Shown here: positions 1-8,570 of the stretch, in pieces
How the letters are laid out: each line of letters starts with the position of its first letter
Numbering within the stretch: the first letter of the stretch is position 1
Made by a program: the position numbers and the translations under genes
Notes under the pieces: generated by a model
Told to the model about the DNA's origin: nothing
Seen by the model: the letters and a program-made list of their open reading frames with translations, nothing else
Database searches by the model: none
NCBI GenBank assembly: GCA_017643395.1
Contig: JAEPNP010000001.1
Span: 1,137,806-1,201,805 of the forward strand
Source of the DNA: Rhodothermales bacterium
GTDB lineage: Bacteria > Bacteroidota > Rhodothermia > Rhodothermales > UBA10348
Length of the DNA stretch: 64,000 bases
Direction of reading: 5' to 3'

Positions 1-1
1 T

Positions 2-2134
2 CTCGATGCGGCCGGCGGACTCGTCACCGGCACCGCGACGGATGCCGACGGTTTCTACGCCCTCTCTCGGGTGACGCCGGGCTCGTACACCCTGCGGGCG
101 ACATTCATCGGGTTCGAGACCTATGTGGAAGAGGTAACCCTGGCCGAGGGCATCGTCACGAACAACTTTGCTCTGGAGGAGGCCGCAGCCGAGCTGGAGG
201 GCGTGGTCGTGGAGGTCGAGCGAGAAACCGCGGGGGCGGCGAACATCACGGCCGGACTGCAAACCGTGCGCCCGGCCGACATCGACCTCGTGCCGGCACC
301 GGATATCTCAGCCGACCTGGTCAACTACCTGACGGCTTTGCCCGGTATCGTCTCCCAGGGCGACCGGGGCGGCCAGCTCTTTGTGCGCGGTGGGGAGCCG
401 ACCCAAAACCTGGTACTGCTCGACGGCATGATGGTGTATCAGCCGTTTCACGTCGTCGGGTTCTTTTCCGCCTTTCCCTCCGAGATCATCAATACGGCCG
501 ACGTATATGCGGGCGGCTACGGGGGCAAGTACGGCGGGCGATTGTCCTCCGTGATCGAAGTGGCCGCGCGAACGGGCAACAAGCAGCGCTTCGCCGCGAG
601 CTTCTCGGCCGCCCCGTTTGTGAGCACCGCGCGCATCGAGGGTCCCATTGTCCCCGGCAAGGTTTCGCTGCTGGCCTCCGTGCGTGAGTCCGTAATCGAG
701 CAGGGCGCATCGAAAATCGTCGATGAGCCCCTGCCGTTCTCGTTTGGCGACCAGTTTGCAAAGCTGCACGCCAACCTTGGCCAAAGCAGCCAGCTCTCGA
801 TTACAGCCATCCACACCAACGACACGGGTCGCCTGGGTCTGGATCCGCTGTCTGAGGATGCGGCCCTCACCGAAGAAGAGGTGCAGTGGGAGAACCTGGC
901 AGTCGGAACGCGCTTCATCTTCCTGCCGGCCACACTTCCCATTTTTGCCGAAGTGCTGGCTTCGATGTCGCAGCTGGAAAACGATTTCGGCCTTCCGGAC
1001 GCACCCGTGCGCTCCACCATGGCTCAGCGGTACAACTTCGCTGCCAACGTGACCCACTATCTGGGCAACACTGATTTTGCCTGGGGCATCTTCCTCTCTT
1101 CGGTCACGCTGGAAAGCGATCTGGGTGGCCAGTTCCAGAATCTGGACCTGAAGAAGGAGTTCGTAACGGAGGTCGGTGCCTACATGGAGCCCGAGTTCCG
1201 ATTGGCCGGTGGCTTGCGGATCCAGCCCGGAATCCGTCTCCAGTCCTTCCCGAGCAAGGGCCTCACGTTCTTCGAGCCCCGCCTTCGCGCGGTATGGAAT
1301 CTTGGCATCCATCGATTCAGCGCAGCCGGCGGCGTCTACCACCAGGAAATCGTCGGCCTGAACGACCGTCGCGATGCCGGCGACGTGTTTACCGCGTGGG
1401 TCGCCTCCCCGGACGGCATCATTCCGGAGGCCATCCACGGCATCGCCGGGTGGTCCATTCGGCCCACGCCGTGGCTGACGTTTTCCGCGGAAGGCTTCTA
1501 CAAGCAGTTGAAGGACCTGATCGTGCCTGAATGGACGGCATTCCCGCGCTTCACCACTCGCATACAGGGCGCAGACGGCGAGGCCCTTGGTGCCGACATC
1601 CGCCTGGAGGTCGGTTCGGGCGATGCTTTCTATGGAGTGGTCAGCTACGGCCTCTCGGACGTGCGGTACAACGCTGAAATCCGGGCCCTGCAGATTCTCA
1701 CCGGCGAAGAGTCCATCGACTACGCACCGCCCCACGACCGGCGCCACCAGCTGAATGCCATGACGAGTATTTCGGCCCGTGGGTTCAATCTGAACGTGCG
1801 CTGGCAGTTCGGCTCCGGCCTGCCCTACAACCAGTCGCTGGGCTTCGACCGCTACGTGCTGATGGATACACTGGTCAACGTGGTGGAGACCCCCGGAGAC
1901 GAACGGGTGCTTTACGGCCGTCCCTACACGGGGCGCCTGCCCACCTACCATCGACTCGATGTCTCGCTGGACAGGGAGTTCGAGTTCTCGCGGAACGCTA
2001 CGGCCACGCTGCAACTGGGTCTGATCAACGCCTACGACCGGCCCAACCTGTTCTACCTGGACCTGTTTACACTGCGTCGGGTGAACCAGCTTCCGATGAT
2101 CCCTACGGTCGGCATCAAAGTAGACATCAACTGA
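2..2134 (+). CDS. TonB-dependent outer-membrane receptor with carboxypeptidase-regulatory-like domain (5' end outside window)
   Basis: Outer-membrane active transporter. The frame is open to the left edge, so the signal peptide and true start lie upstream; the GTG at 71 is internal to the domain. The first ~55 residues form the end of a CarboxypepD_reg-like beta-sandwich (TGTATDADGFYAL, then PGSYTLRATFIGF). A plug domain follows (FVRGGEPTQNLVLLDG, then YAGGYGGKYGGRLSSVIEV), and the rest is beta-barrel-like alternating sequence ending at PTVGIKVDIN. The DUF4249-like lipoprotein starts 2 nt after the stop, the usual pairing for this receptor type in Bacteroidota-like genomes. Substrate is unknown; no SusD partner is present, so a polysaccharide locus is not indicated. 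Confidence 0.9.
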   Translation, partial: LDAAGGLVTGTATDADGFYALSRVTPGSYTLRATFIGFETYVEEVTLAEGIVTNNFALEEAAAELEGVVVEVERETAGAANITAGLQTVRPADIDLVPAPDISADLVNYLTALPGIVSQGDRGGQLFVRGGEPTQNLVLLDGMMVYQPFHVVGFFSAFPSEIINTADVYAGGYGGKYGGRLSSVIEVAARTGNKQRFAASFSAAPFVSTARIEGPIVPGKVSLLASVRESVIEQGASKIVDEPLPFSFGDQFAKLHANLGQSSQLSITAIHTNDTGRLGLDPLSEDAALTEEEVQWENLAVGTRFIFLPATLPIFAEVLASMSQLENDFGLPDAPVRSTMAQRYNFAANVTHYLGNTDFAWGIFLSSVTLESDLGGQFQNLDLKKEFVTEVGAYMEPEFRLAGGLRIQPGIRLQSFPSKGLTFFEPRLRAVWNLGIHRFSAAGGVYHQEIVGLNDRRDAGDVFTAWVASPDGIIPEAIHGIAGWSIRPTPWLTFSAEGFYKQLKDLIVPEWTAFPRFTTRIQGADGEALGADIRLEVGSGDAFYGVVSYGLSDVRYNAEIRALQILTGEESIDYAPPHDRRHQLNAMTSISARGFNLNVRWQFGSGLPYNQSLGFDRYVLMDTLVNVVETPGDERVLYGRPYTGRLPTYHRLDVSLDREFEFSRNATATLQLGLINAYDRPNLFYLDLFTLRRVNQLPMIPTVGIKVDIN

Positions 2135-2136
2135 TC

Positions 2137-3027
2137 ATGCCAAAGCGACTGCACCTGGTTGCGGCACTGACCGCTGTTCTGCTCTGGTCCGGCTGCGAGA
2201 CGAATGTGGACCCGTTCATCGAGGACGATCGGTTCTATACGATTTTTGGCTATCTGGACACTGCGACCGATCTCCAGGCACTGCGTGTGGTGCCGCTGCG
2301 GCAGGTCATCGGTGAGGAATCCCAGACCATTGATGCCACTGTCCTGAGCACCGAGTTGGAGACGGGCGCCACGGTAGAATGGCAGCCGGAGCGCATCGAG
2401 TATTCAGACGGCAGTTCGGGGTTTGTATTTCGAGGCGCCCTGCGACCCATCCCGGGCTTTACCTACAGGATAGACGTCGTTCGGAGTGACGGAGCCTCCG
2501 CCTCGGCCCAGACGACCATTCCGCCGGCCCCGGGGATTGCAGTTTCGGAGCCCGAGATAGCCGTAGCAGACGTGTTTCAGCGCGTGTTCTGGGAGGACAT
2601 CCCCGCTGCGCCGTTCCGAGTAGAGATCTGGTACCGCTTCATGGGAGTCACTCCCAGCGACCCCTTTCTGGATGCCGTGCTCACGTATCAGGACGTCAAG
2701 TTCGGCCAGGCCCGCAATGGCGGCTGGGAGGCCATCGTCAGGCTGACGGAAGACCGCCTGCTGGTCGCGCAGGAGCTGGACGTTTCGGAGGACGCCGCAC
2801 TCACGCTTCTGGGCGTCGGCGCGCGCCTGACCATGTCCGACGATGCCTGGCGGCCTCCGGGAGGCGTGTTTGACCGGGAGGTGCTCGTGCAGCCGGGCAC
2901 CTTCTCCAACGTCGATAACGGCTTTGGCTTCCTGGGTGCTGTAAACCAGTTTACCGCCGAGTGGACGCTTACTCCCGAGCTGACGGAGCGCATCGGGTAC
3001 TCTTTCCCGGGCAGCGCGGCAGACTGA
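2137..3027 (+). CDS. DUF4249-like lipoprotein partnered with TonB receptor
   Basis: A 296-residue protein with a lipoprotein signal peptide (hydrophobic LVAALTAVLLWSGC, lipobox Cys at about residue 20), so it should be anchored in an envelope membrane. The body is beta-rich: an early VEWQPERIEYSD segment, then IPGFTYRIDVVRSDG and TTIPPAPGI, which resembles the DUF4249 family often encoded just after CarboxypepD_reg TonB receptors. It begins 2 nt after the receptor stop and the glycosyltransferase starts 1 nt after its own stop, so all three are probably co-transcribed. Molecular function is not known; a surface-exposed accessory role to the receptor is inference. Family assignment is by resemblance and neighbourhood. 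Confidence 0.7.
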   Translation: MPKRLHLVAALTAVLLWSGCETNVDPFIEDDRFYTIFGYLDTATDLQALRVVPLRQVIGEESQTIDATVLSTELETGATVEWQPERIEYSDGSSGFVFRGALRPIPGFTYRIDVVRSDGASASAQTTIPPAPGIAVSEPEIAVADVFQRVFWEDIPAAPFRVEIWYRFMGVTPSDPFLDAVLTYQDVKFGQARNGGWEAIVRLTEDRLLVAQELDVSEDAALTLLGVGARLTMSDDAWRPPGGVFDREVLVQPGTFSNVDNGFGFLGAVNQFTAEWTLTPELTERIGYSFPGSAAD

Positions 3028-3028
3028 G

Positions 3029-3772
3029 GTGGCTGCCCGAGGCAGGGGCAGAGCTCGGCAGGTGGTGGCCGTTGTCATTCCCGCGTTGAACGAGGAGGCG
3101 TCCATCGGCCTCGTGCTGGCGGATATCCCACAAGGCCTGGTCGATGTGGTGGTCGTGGTTGACAACGGCTCGACAGATCGCACGGCCGAAGTCGCCGCAG
3201 AGGCCGGGGCTCTGTTGGTCAGGGAGGATCGCCGCGGCTACGGGTTCGCGTGTCTCGCCGGAATTGCGGCTGCCCGAGAGGCTGGCGCCACAGTGTTGGT
3301 CTTTCTGGATGGGGACTACTCCGACTACCCGGAGCAGCTGGACCAGGTGGTGGGTCCGATTCTCGATGGGCAGGTCGATTTTGTCGTCGGGTCCCGCATG
3401 CGAGGCAGACGATCCCGGGGGGCACTGCTGCCGCAGGCCCGATTTGGCAACTGGTTGGCGGGATTTCTTCTCAAAGCCGGTTGGGGTGCGGAGTTCACCG
3501 ATCTCGGGCCATTCCGCGCTGTCCGCCTTGCTGCCCTGGACCGCCTGCGCATGCAGGATGAGACCTACGGCTGGACCGTGGAGATGCAAATCAAGGCGGT
3601 CGAGGCGGGACTGCGGTACACGGAGGTTCCGGTGGACTATCGTGCGCGCATCGGCGAGTCGAAAATCACGGGTACCGTGCGCGGAACCGTGCTCGCTTCC
3701 TATCGCATCCTGCAACTCCTCGCCGGCTACTGGATGACTCGGGGCAGCCGTGAATATCCGGCCGAAGCCTGA
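3029..3772 (+). CDS. Family 2 glycosyltransferase (polyprenyl-phosphate sugar transferase type)
   Basis: A 247-residue GT-A enzyme. Visible motifs are [13 protein letters not shown] near the N-terminus, [12 protein letters not shown] for nucleotide-sugar binding, and the metal-binding [11 protein letters not shown]. The mid-region VGSRMRG and [11 protein letters not shown], followed by [10 protein letters not shown], match the dolichyl/undecaprenyl-phosphate mannosyl- or glucosyltransferase subgroup, which loads a sugar onto a lipid carrier at the inner face of the membrane. The C-terminus has only a weak hydrophobic stretch ([13 protein letters not shown]), so it may be peripheral. The start is GTG, 1 nt after the lipoprotein stop. 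Acceptor and donor sugar cannot be told from sequence. Confidence 0.88.
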   Translation: MAARGRGRARQVVAVVIPALNEEASIGLVLADIPQGLVDVVVVVDNGSTDRTAEVAAEAGALLVREDRRGYGFACLAGIAAAREAGATVLVFLDGDYSDYPEQLDQVVGPILDGQVDFVVGSRMRGRRSRGALLPQARFGNWLAGFLLKAGWGAEFTDLGPFRAVRLAALDRLRMQDETYGWTVEMQIKAVEAGLRYTEVPVDYRARIGESKITGTVRGTVLASYRILQLLAGYWMTRGSREYPAEA

Positions 3773-3858
3773 GGCGGTCACGGACCCAAATCGGGGCGGC
3801 GCCGTTTCCCCCTACTCCCCGAAACCGGGCGCATAGGCCCCTAGACCCATCGGCATTC

Positions 3859-4797
3859 ATGCAGAAGCACGACATCTGGTTTAACGGCGAATTTGTCGCG
3901 TTCGACGAGGCGAAGGTCCACGTTCTGAGTCACGTTCTGCACTACGGATCCTCGGTATTCGAGGGCGTGCGGTGCTATCACACGGAAGAGAAAGGTCCGG
4001 CCGTATTCCGGTTGCGCGAGCACACGCAGCGCCTGATCGACTCTGCCCGCATTTACCGCATGGAGGTGCCGTACAGTCTGGATGTGCTGGACAATGCACA
4101 GCTGGATACGATTCGCCGCTCGGGACTGGAGGCCTGTTACATCCGGCCCCTGGTATTTCGTGGCATGGGACCGATGGGCGTGAATCCGCTCAACAACCCG
4201 GTCGAGACCATCATCGCGGTTTGGGAGTGGGGTGCATACCTGGGCCAGGAGGCGCTGGAGCAGGGCGTGTCAGTGGAAGTCGCCAACTGGCAGCGCATGA
4301 AGCCCAACACGTTCCCGGCCATGGCGAAGGCGGGCGGCAACTACCTGAACGCGAGCCTGGTGAAGATGAACGCCATTCTGAATGGCTACACCGAGGGCAT
4401 CATGCTCAGTCATGACGGTCACGTGGCCGAGGGTTCGGGTGAGAACCTCTTCATGGTCAAGAACGGTCGTCTGTACACGGCACCGACCTCGCTCTCGATC
4501 CTTCCGGGGATTACCCGCGCCTCCATCATCCGGCTGGCGCAGGACATGGGCCTGGTCGTCGAGACGGCGCAGATTCCACGAGAAGCCCTGTATATCGCGG
4601 ACGAATTGTTCTTTACGGGCACGGCCGCGGAGGTCACCCCGATCAAGTCCGTGGACAACTATGTGATCGGTTCAGGTGCCCGTGGTCCCGTGACCAAGGC
4701 CATCCAGGATGCCTACTTCAATGTGATCCATAGGGGCATCGACCCGTACGGATGGCTCACACCGGTGCATGTTGCCGAGCAGGTAGCTGCTGACTGA
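3859..4797 (+). CDS. ilvE: Branched-chain amino acid aminotransferase
   Basis: Class IV PLP-dependent transaminase of 312 residues, the normal IlvE length. It interconverts Leu, Ile and Val with their 2-keto acids using 2-oxoglutarate/glutamate, in the cytoplasm. The N-terminus ([20 protein letters not shown], then [11 protein letters not shown]) is typical. The Schiff-base lysine is K157 in AKAGGNYL; the cofactor and substrate loops are EGSGENLF and [12 protein letters not shown]. There is an 86-nt gap upstream, so it probably has its own promoter. It faces the FG-GAP gene with a 47-nt gap in which no clear terminator hairpin was seen. Confidence 0.96.
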   Translation: MQKHDIWFNGEFVAFDEAKVHVLSHVLHYGSSVFEGVRCYHTEEKGPAVFRLREHTQRLIDSARIYRMEVPYSLDVLDNAQLDTIRRSGLEACYIRPLVFRGMGPMGVNPLNNPVETIIAVWEWGAYLGQEALEQGVSVEVANWQRMKPNTFPAMAKAGGNYLNASLVKMNAILNGYTEGIMLSHDGHVAEGSGENLFMVKNGRLYTAPTSLSILPGITRASIIRLAQDMGLVVETAQIPREALYIADELFFTGTAAEVTPIKSVDNYVIGSGARGPVTKAIQDAYFNVIHRGIDPYGWLTPVHVAEQVAAD

Positions 4798-4844
4798 GGC
4801 GATCAGGTCGGCTCGCGCGCTTGCCGCTCAACGCGCAGATCTGA

Positions 4845-6119
4845 CTAGCGCTGAATCAGCCCGGGTGGAATGGGTTCGGGGAAAATCCTGTTCATGAAGA
4901 AGTTCAGGAACAGGCGGCCCTCGTCATTGACACCCAGCACGACAATGTCGTCGTCGCCGTCGCCGTTGTAGTCGCCCACGGACATGTCACCCAGGGTCAG
5001 ACCGGCAAGCGTGTATTCATTGCGGAATTGCCCATCGCGATTGAGTACTACCCACCCGGATCGCCCCCCGAGCACCGTTTCGGCACCCGCGTAGACGATG
5101 TCGGGATCGCCGTCCACGTCAAAGTCCGTGAACGCGATGCCTCCCGCCACCACGGGTTGCATGCCGGGCACCTCGCTGATCTGCGCAGAACCGTTCCACT
5201 GCATCATGACGGCGTGGCCCCTCAGGAGCTCGGGATCGAGCAGGCCTCCTGAGGCGACAAGTTCGTCGCGTCCGTCCTGATTGGCATCGGCCCAGTCCAG
5301 CGTGGCCAGCGACAGCTTCGGGAGGTCTGCCGGCAGGCGGGTCAACGTTCCCGCGGTGTTCAGGTACACCCGCGTGATGGTGCCTTCTTCTTCGGACTCG
5401 CCGGCCACAGCAAGGTCGGGTAACCCGTCACCGTTCAGGTCGCCCCAGGCCAGGTCACACATCATGACGCCCGGCACAGGGTGCGACACAGACGTGAATC
5501 CGCCGCGCCCGTTGTTGCGGAAGAGCACGGTGCGGGGCCGGAAGGGGGAGGACAATTCGCTGGCTCCGCAGGCAGCGAAGTCCAGGTCTCCATCTCCGTC
5601 CATGTCTGCCCAGGCCGCATCGCCCGAGTAGAGTCCCGGCAACTGCACGCCGCTATTGAAGAGCAGACCATTCTCGCTGCGGTACAGGTTGCCCACGGTT
5701 TCGGTAGTGAACTCGCCGACAATGCGCTCCACCCGGGTCAGGCCGAAAATCAGCAGGTCCTCGTCCCCATCGCCGTCGGCATCGCCCCATTCGGTGCTGC
5801 CCTGCCAGACATTGTTGATGACAATCGGGGTGGGGCGATAGACCTTGAAGCTGAGGGGCGTCGGGTAGCCGCCCACTACCTGCAGGTACAGCGAGTCATC
5901 AAGCACATACACCCTGCTGACGGGGTCTTCGGTATCCCGCAGTCCGGTCAGAACCAGGTCCAGGTCGCCGTCGCCGTCCAGATCACCGAAGTCGACCGTG
6001 CCCTCCTGCAACAGCGGCAGCTTGTAAGGAATGAGCAGCGGTGCTGCCGCATCAAACTGCGCTTGCACGGAGTCTGCGCAAATCCAGGCGAGAATGCCCG
6101 TCAGCAGGAGAAGACGCAC
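4845..6119 (-). CDS. Secreted FG-GAP/VCBS-repeat protein without sorting domain
   Basis: Exported protein of 424 residues made of repeated DADGDGD-type calcium-binding blades (DLDGDGDLDLVLTG, DMDGDGDLDFAACG, DLNGDGLPDLAVAG, DYNGDGDDDIVVLG), which form an integrin-alpha-like beta-propeller. The start chosen is GTG at 6119, giving RLLLLTGILAWICADSVQAQ as a signal peptide; it lies 2 nt after the stop of the upstream paralogue. Longer in-frame starts would overlap the end of the other gene and lack a signal peptide. Unlike its neighbour it ends shortly after the last blade (FPEPIPPGLIQR) with no type IX sorting domain, so it may stay periplasmic or work with the paralogue. Biological role unknown. 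Confidence 0.82.
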   Translation of the reverse strand: MRLLLLTGILAWICADSVQAQFDAAAPLLIPYKLPLLQEGTVDFGDLDGDGDLDLVLTGLRDTEDPVSRVYVLDDSLYLQVVGGYPTPLSFKVYRPTPIVINNVWQGSTEWGDADGDGDEDLLIFGLTRVERIVGEFTTETVGNLYRSENGLLFNSGVQLPGLYSGDAAWADMDGDGDLDFAACGASELSSPFRPRTVLFRNNGRGGFTSVSHPVPGVMMCDLAWGDLNGDGLPDLAVAGESEEEGTITRVYLNTAGTLTRLPADLPKLSLATLDWADANQDGRDELVASGGLLDPELLRGHAVMMQWNGSAQISEVPGMQPVVAGGIAFTDFDVDGDPDIVYAGAETVLGGRSGWVVLNRDGQFRNEYTLAGLTLGDMSVGDYNGDGDDDIVVLGVNDEGRLFLNFFMNRIFPEPIPPGLIQR

Positions 6120-6121
6120 GC

Positions 6122-7939
6122 TCAGCGGACCAGCGTTACCGGTCGGGTCTCCAGGTAGGTGCCGGCCCGCATGCGGATGAAGTAGACGCCGCCCGCGAGG
6201 CCGGTTGTGGCACGCCACTCGGCCGTGTGATACCCCGGCTCGCTGGCACCGTGCTCGAGAACCGCCACCTGCCTGCCGAGAACGTCAAAAACCCGAATGT
6301 CTACCTCTGTAACGGTGGGTACATCGAAGCGGATGCTGGTTGAAGCCGCAAAAGGGTTCGGGAAGATGCTTTCCAGGGCGAATTCGCTGGGCAGATCCGG
6401 GTTCGAGGTCGAGGTCGCCGTAGACGTCACGTCAAACGTGCCTTCCTGAGCGAACCCCGAAGCCAGAAACGCGGGTCCCACGGCCTGAACCGACCAGTAG
6501 TAGGTGCCGGGAGGCAGATCCTGCACAAAGGTCATCGTGCCGCTCTGTGTGCCGGGCCGCCCCAGCCGCCGCTGTCCGGACGCCGGGTCGGCTGGAACCG
6601 AGCGCACGTCTGCGGACCCAGGTCTGGTGCCGATGCGCACATCGTACGTAACCAGGCCTTCGTCACCAGCCGCCCACTCCAGGGTGACGCGATTCCCCTC
6701 GACGGAAGCCCGTGCCGAGAGCGGCGTGGCCGGCCCCCCGGGAATCACCTGCCGGTTGTTCTCATAGAGATTCAGGATGTCGACGCCGTAGGATGTGGCG
6801 CCCGAGGTAAGCAGGTCCAGGTCTCCGTCACCGTCGAAGTCACCCCAGTCGGCCGAGGCGAAAATCGCGCCCACCAGCAGTGAGGAGTTCTCAAACTGAC
6901 CGTCTACCAGCCGGTATACCCGGGCCGTGCGACGGCCCAACGCCGTTTCCGCCCCAAGGGAAAGCAGGTCCAGATCCCCGTCGTTGTCGTAGTCGCCCCA
7001 GGTGACGGCTCCGGCCAACACCCCATCGACACCCAGGTCCACGCGGCTGAAGGAGCCGTTGTCGTTTCGGTACACTCCGGCGGTGCCTTCAAAGATGCGC
7101 GGCGTCACCTGCCCGCCCGAGACCACCACGTCCAGGTCGCCATCGGCATCATAATCTCCCCAGTCCACGCTCGAGAAGGCGAGCGGAGTGAGATTGGCAC
7201 CGGAGTCCGTCAGCGTCCCGTTCTGGTTTGCGTAGATCCGGGTCCGGAACCCCTCTGGCGTGGCACCGCTGATCAGCAGATCGGCATCCCCGTCGTTGTC
7301 GTAGTCGCCCCACTTGGCGTCGGCAAAGGCGAAGCCGGGCAGTCCGGGATCGACAACCCGAAACACGCCGGCGTCATACTCGACAATGCGGGTCACGTAT
7401 TCCCCGGCCGCGTCCTGCCCCGTGACCAGCAGGTCTGCGTCACCGTCGTTGTCCACGTCGCCCCACGCCAGTGCGCCAGAGTGCAGAGCCGGCAGAGCGC
7501 CCGAGTCCAGGGCCGCGAACGTGCCGCCGTCATTGCGATAGAGCTGGATGACCGGTTCGTAAGGTGGTTGGGTGCGCGCGCTTCCGGTGAGCGCAAGGTC
7601 CAGATCTCCGTCTCCGTCCATGTCGGTCCACGCAGCCCTAGAGTAGGCCAGCGCCCTGATGGAACCCGGGACCGCCACAAAGCTGACGTTGGCCGCGTCG
7701 GAGCCCTCGTTGCGCCAAATTCCGCCGACGAGGCCCGACTCACCACGGCCGGATACCAGCGCGTCCAGGTCGCCGTCATTGTCGATGTCGGCCCAGGTAA
7801 CCGTTGCGTTCCGTACCGCAGGCAGGTTCTGGGATTTGACGTTGAACGTGAAGGGCTGGGTGACCGGCTGGGCCGAGACAGGCCCGACGGCCAGCAGGCA
7901 CGCGCCTAGAACAGAGAGCACGAGTCGCATCACGCGCAT
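6122..7939 (-). CDS. Secreted FG-GAP/VCBS-repeat protein with type IX secretion C-terminal domain
   Basis: About 605 residues. A signal peptide (MRLVLSVLGACLLAVGPVSAQ, from ATG 7939 or 7930) is followed by about eight FG-GAP blades with DIDNDGDLDALVSG-type calcium loops. Next is a fibronectin-III-like segment (PGGPATPLSARASVEGNRV to GTYYWSVQAVGP), and the end is a Por/T9SS sorting domain (FPNPFAASTSIRFDVP, VFDVLGRQVAVLEHG, GGVYFIRMRAG). This implies export through the inner membrane by Sec and across the outer membrane by type IX secretion, with the protein then released or attached to the surface. The downstream paralogue begins 2 nt after the stop, so they form an operon. An adhesive or structural role is inference. 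Confidence 0.9.
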   Translation of the reverse strand: MRVMRLVLSVLGACLLAVGPVSAQPVTQPFTFNVKSQNLPAVRNATVTWADIDNDGDLDALVSGRGESGLVGGIWRNEGSDAANVSFVAVPGSIRALAYSRAAWTDMDGDGDLDLALTGSARTQPPYEPVIQLYRNDGGTFAALDSGALPALHSGALAWGDVDNDGDADLLVTGQDAAGEYVTRIVEYDAGVFRVVDPGLPGFAFADAKWGDYDNDGDADLLISGATPEGFRTRIYANQNGTLTDSGANLTPLAFSSVDWGDYDADGDLDVVVSGGQVTPRIFEGTAGVYRNDNGSFSRVDLGVDGVLAGAVTWGDYDNDGDLDLLSLGAETALGRRTARVYRLVDGQFENSSLLVGAIFASADWGDFDGDGDLDLLTSGATSYGVDILNLYENNRQVIPGGPATPLSARASVEGNRVTLEWAAGDEGLVTYDVRIGTRPGSADVRSVPADPASGQRRLGRPGTQSGTMTFVQDLPPGTYYWSVQAVGPAFLASGFAQEGTFDVTSTATSTSNPDLPSEFALESIFPNPFAASTSIRFDVPTVTEVDIRVFDVLGRQVAVLEHGASEPGYHTAEWRATTGLAGGVYFIRMRAGTYLETRPVTLVR

Positions 7940-8081
7940 CGAGAAAGCAGAGTTACAGGGGTGCCGAATGTACGGACACATGCTGCTCGTGACCCACCCT
8001 AAATCCGAACTGTGCGTGGAGGTGGGCGGACGGAGGCCCGGCGCCCGTCGGAACGCGATCAACCACATTCCGTTAACAGTT

Positions 8082-8104
8082 GTTCTAACGACTTCCGTCA
8101 GAAC
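8082..8104. promoter_or_regulatory. Inverted repeat abutting the MarR start codon (candidate operator)
   Basis: Arms GTTCTAACG (8082-8090) and CGTCAGAAC (8096-8104) are complementary at 8 of 9 positions and separated by ACTTC. The right arm ends at the base before the ATG at 8105. Size and symmetry suit a MarR-family dimer, so autoregulation of the MarR-transporter operon is likely. No direct evidence for binding. Confidence 0.5.
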
Positions 8105-8569
8105 ATGAAGCTTGAGGAACTGATCAAACAGGACCGTTTTGCGGACGGGAGTCAGCGCGCGATGCTGAACATTCTGGTCACCAGTTCCTGGGTCACCTCA
8201 CAGTTGAGTGCGACCATGTCGCGCTTTGGACTCACGCCCGCCCAGTACAACGTGCTGCGCATCCTTCGCGGCTCCCATCCCGGGCGCATGACCTGCTCGG
8301 ATATCGGAAGTCGGCTGCTTGATCGAACGCCGGACGTGACCCGTCTGTTGAACCGGCTGGAGTCCGCCGGTCACATCGAACGAAACCGATCCACCTCGGA
8401 CCGAAGAGTCGTCGAAGTAGGCATCACGCAGGAGGGCCTCAATCTGCTCACCGCCATGGACCCGGAGACGACCTCCATCCAGGATCGCCTCTCGCGGCAC
8501 CTTACCGAGGACGAGCTCCATCGGCTGAGCGACCTGCTCGAGCGCTACCGCTCCGACCAGATAGACTGA
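8105..8569 (+). CDS. MarR-family transcriptional regulator
   Basis: A 154-residue winged-helix regulator. The core reads LTPAQYNVLRILRG (helix 2), CSDIGSRLLDRTPDVTRLLNRLE (helix-turn-helix with recognition helix) and GHIERNRSTSDRRVVEVGIT (wing), with dimerisation helices at both ends. Such proteins usually repress their own operon and lose DNA affinity on binding a small ligand. The ATG at 8105 was chosen because it matches the family N-terminus; a longer in-frame start at 8012 would translate through the palindrome. The YhhQ-like transporter begins 1 nt after the stop, so the regulator probably controls uptake by that transporter. The ligand is unknown. Confidence 0.92.
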   Translation: MKLEELIKQDRFADGSQRAMLNILVTSSWVTSQLSATMSRFGLTPAQYNVLRILRGSHPGRMTCSDIGSRLLDRTPDVTRLLNRLESAGHIERNRSTSDRRVVEVGITQEGLNLLTAMDPETTSIQDRLSRHLTEDELHRLSDLLERYRSDQID

Positions 8570-8570
8570 C

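Noticed and set aside
308-2014. 568-residue open frame on the minus strand opposite the TonB receptor
   Set aside because: High GC makes long antisense frames common. The sequence has no family motif, while the plus-strand frame is a clear receptor.
4798-4844. Terminator between ilvE and the FG-GAP gene
   Set aside because: Short GC-rich complementarities only, without a T-tract on either strand.
4900-7800. Periodic DNA repeats resembling an array
   Set aside because: They are coding repeats for DGDGD calcium loops with varied spacing, not CRISPR repeats with unique spacers.
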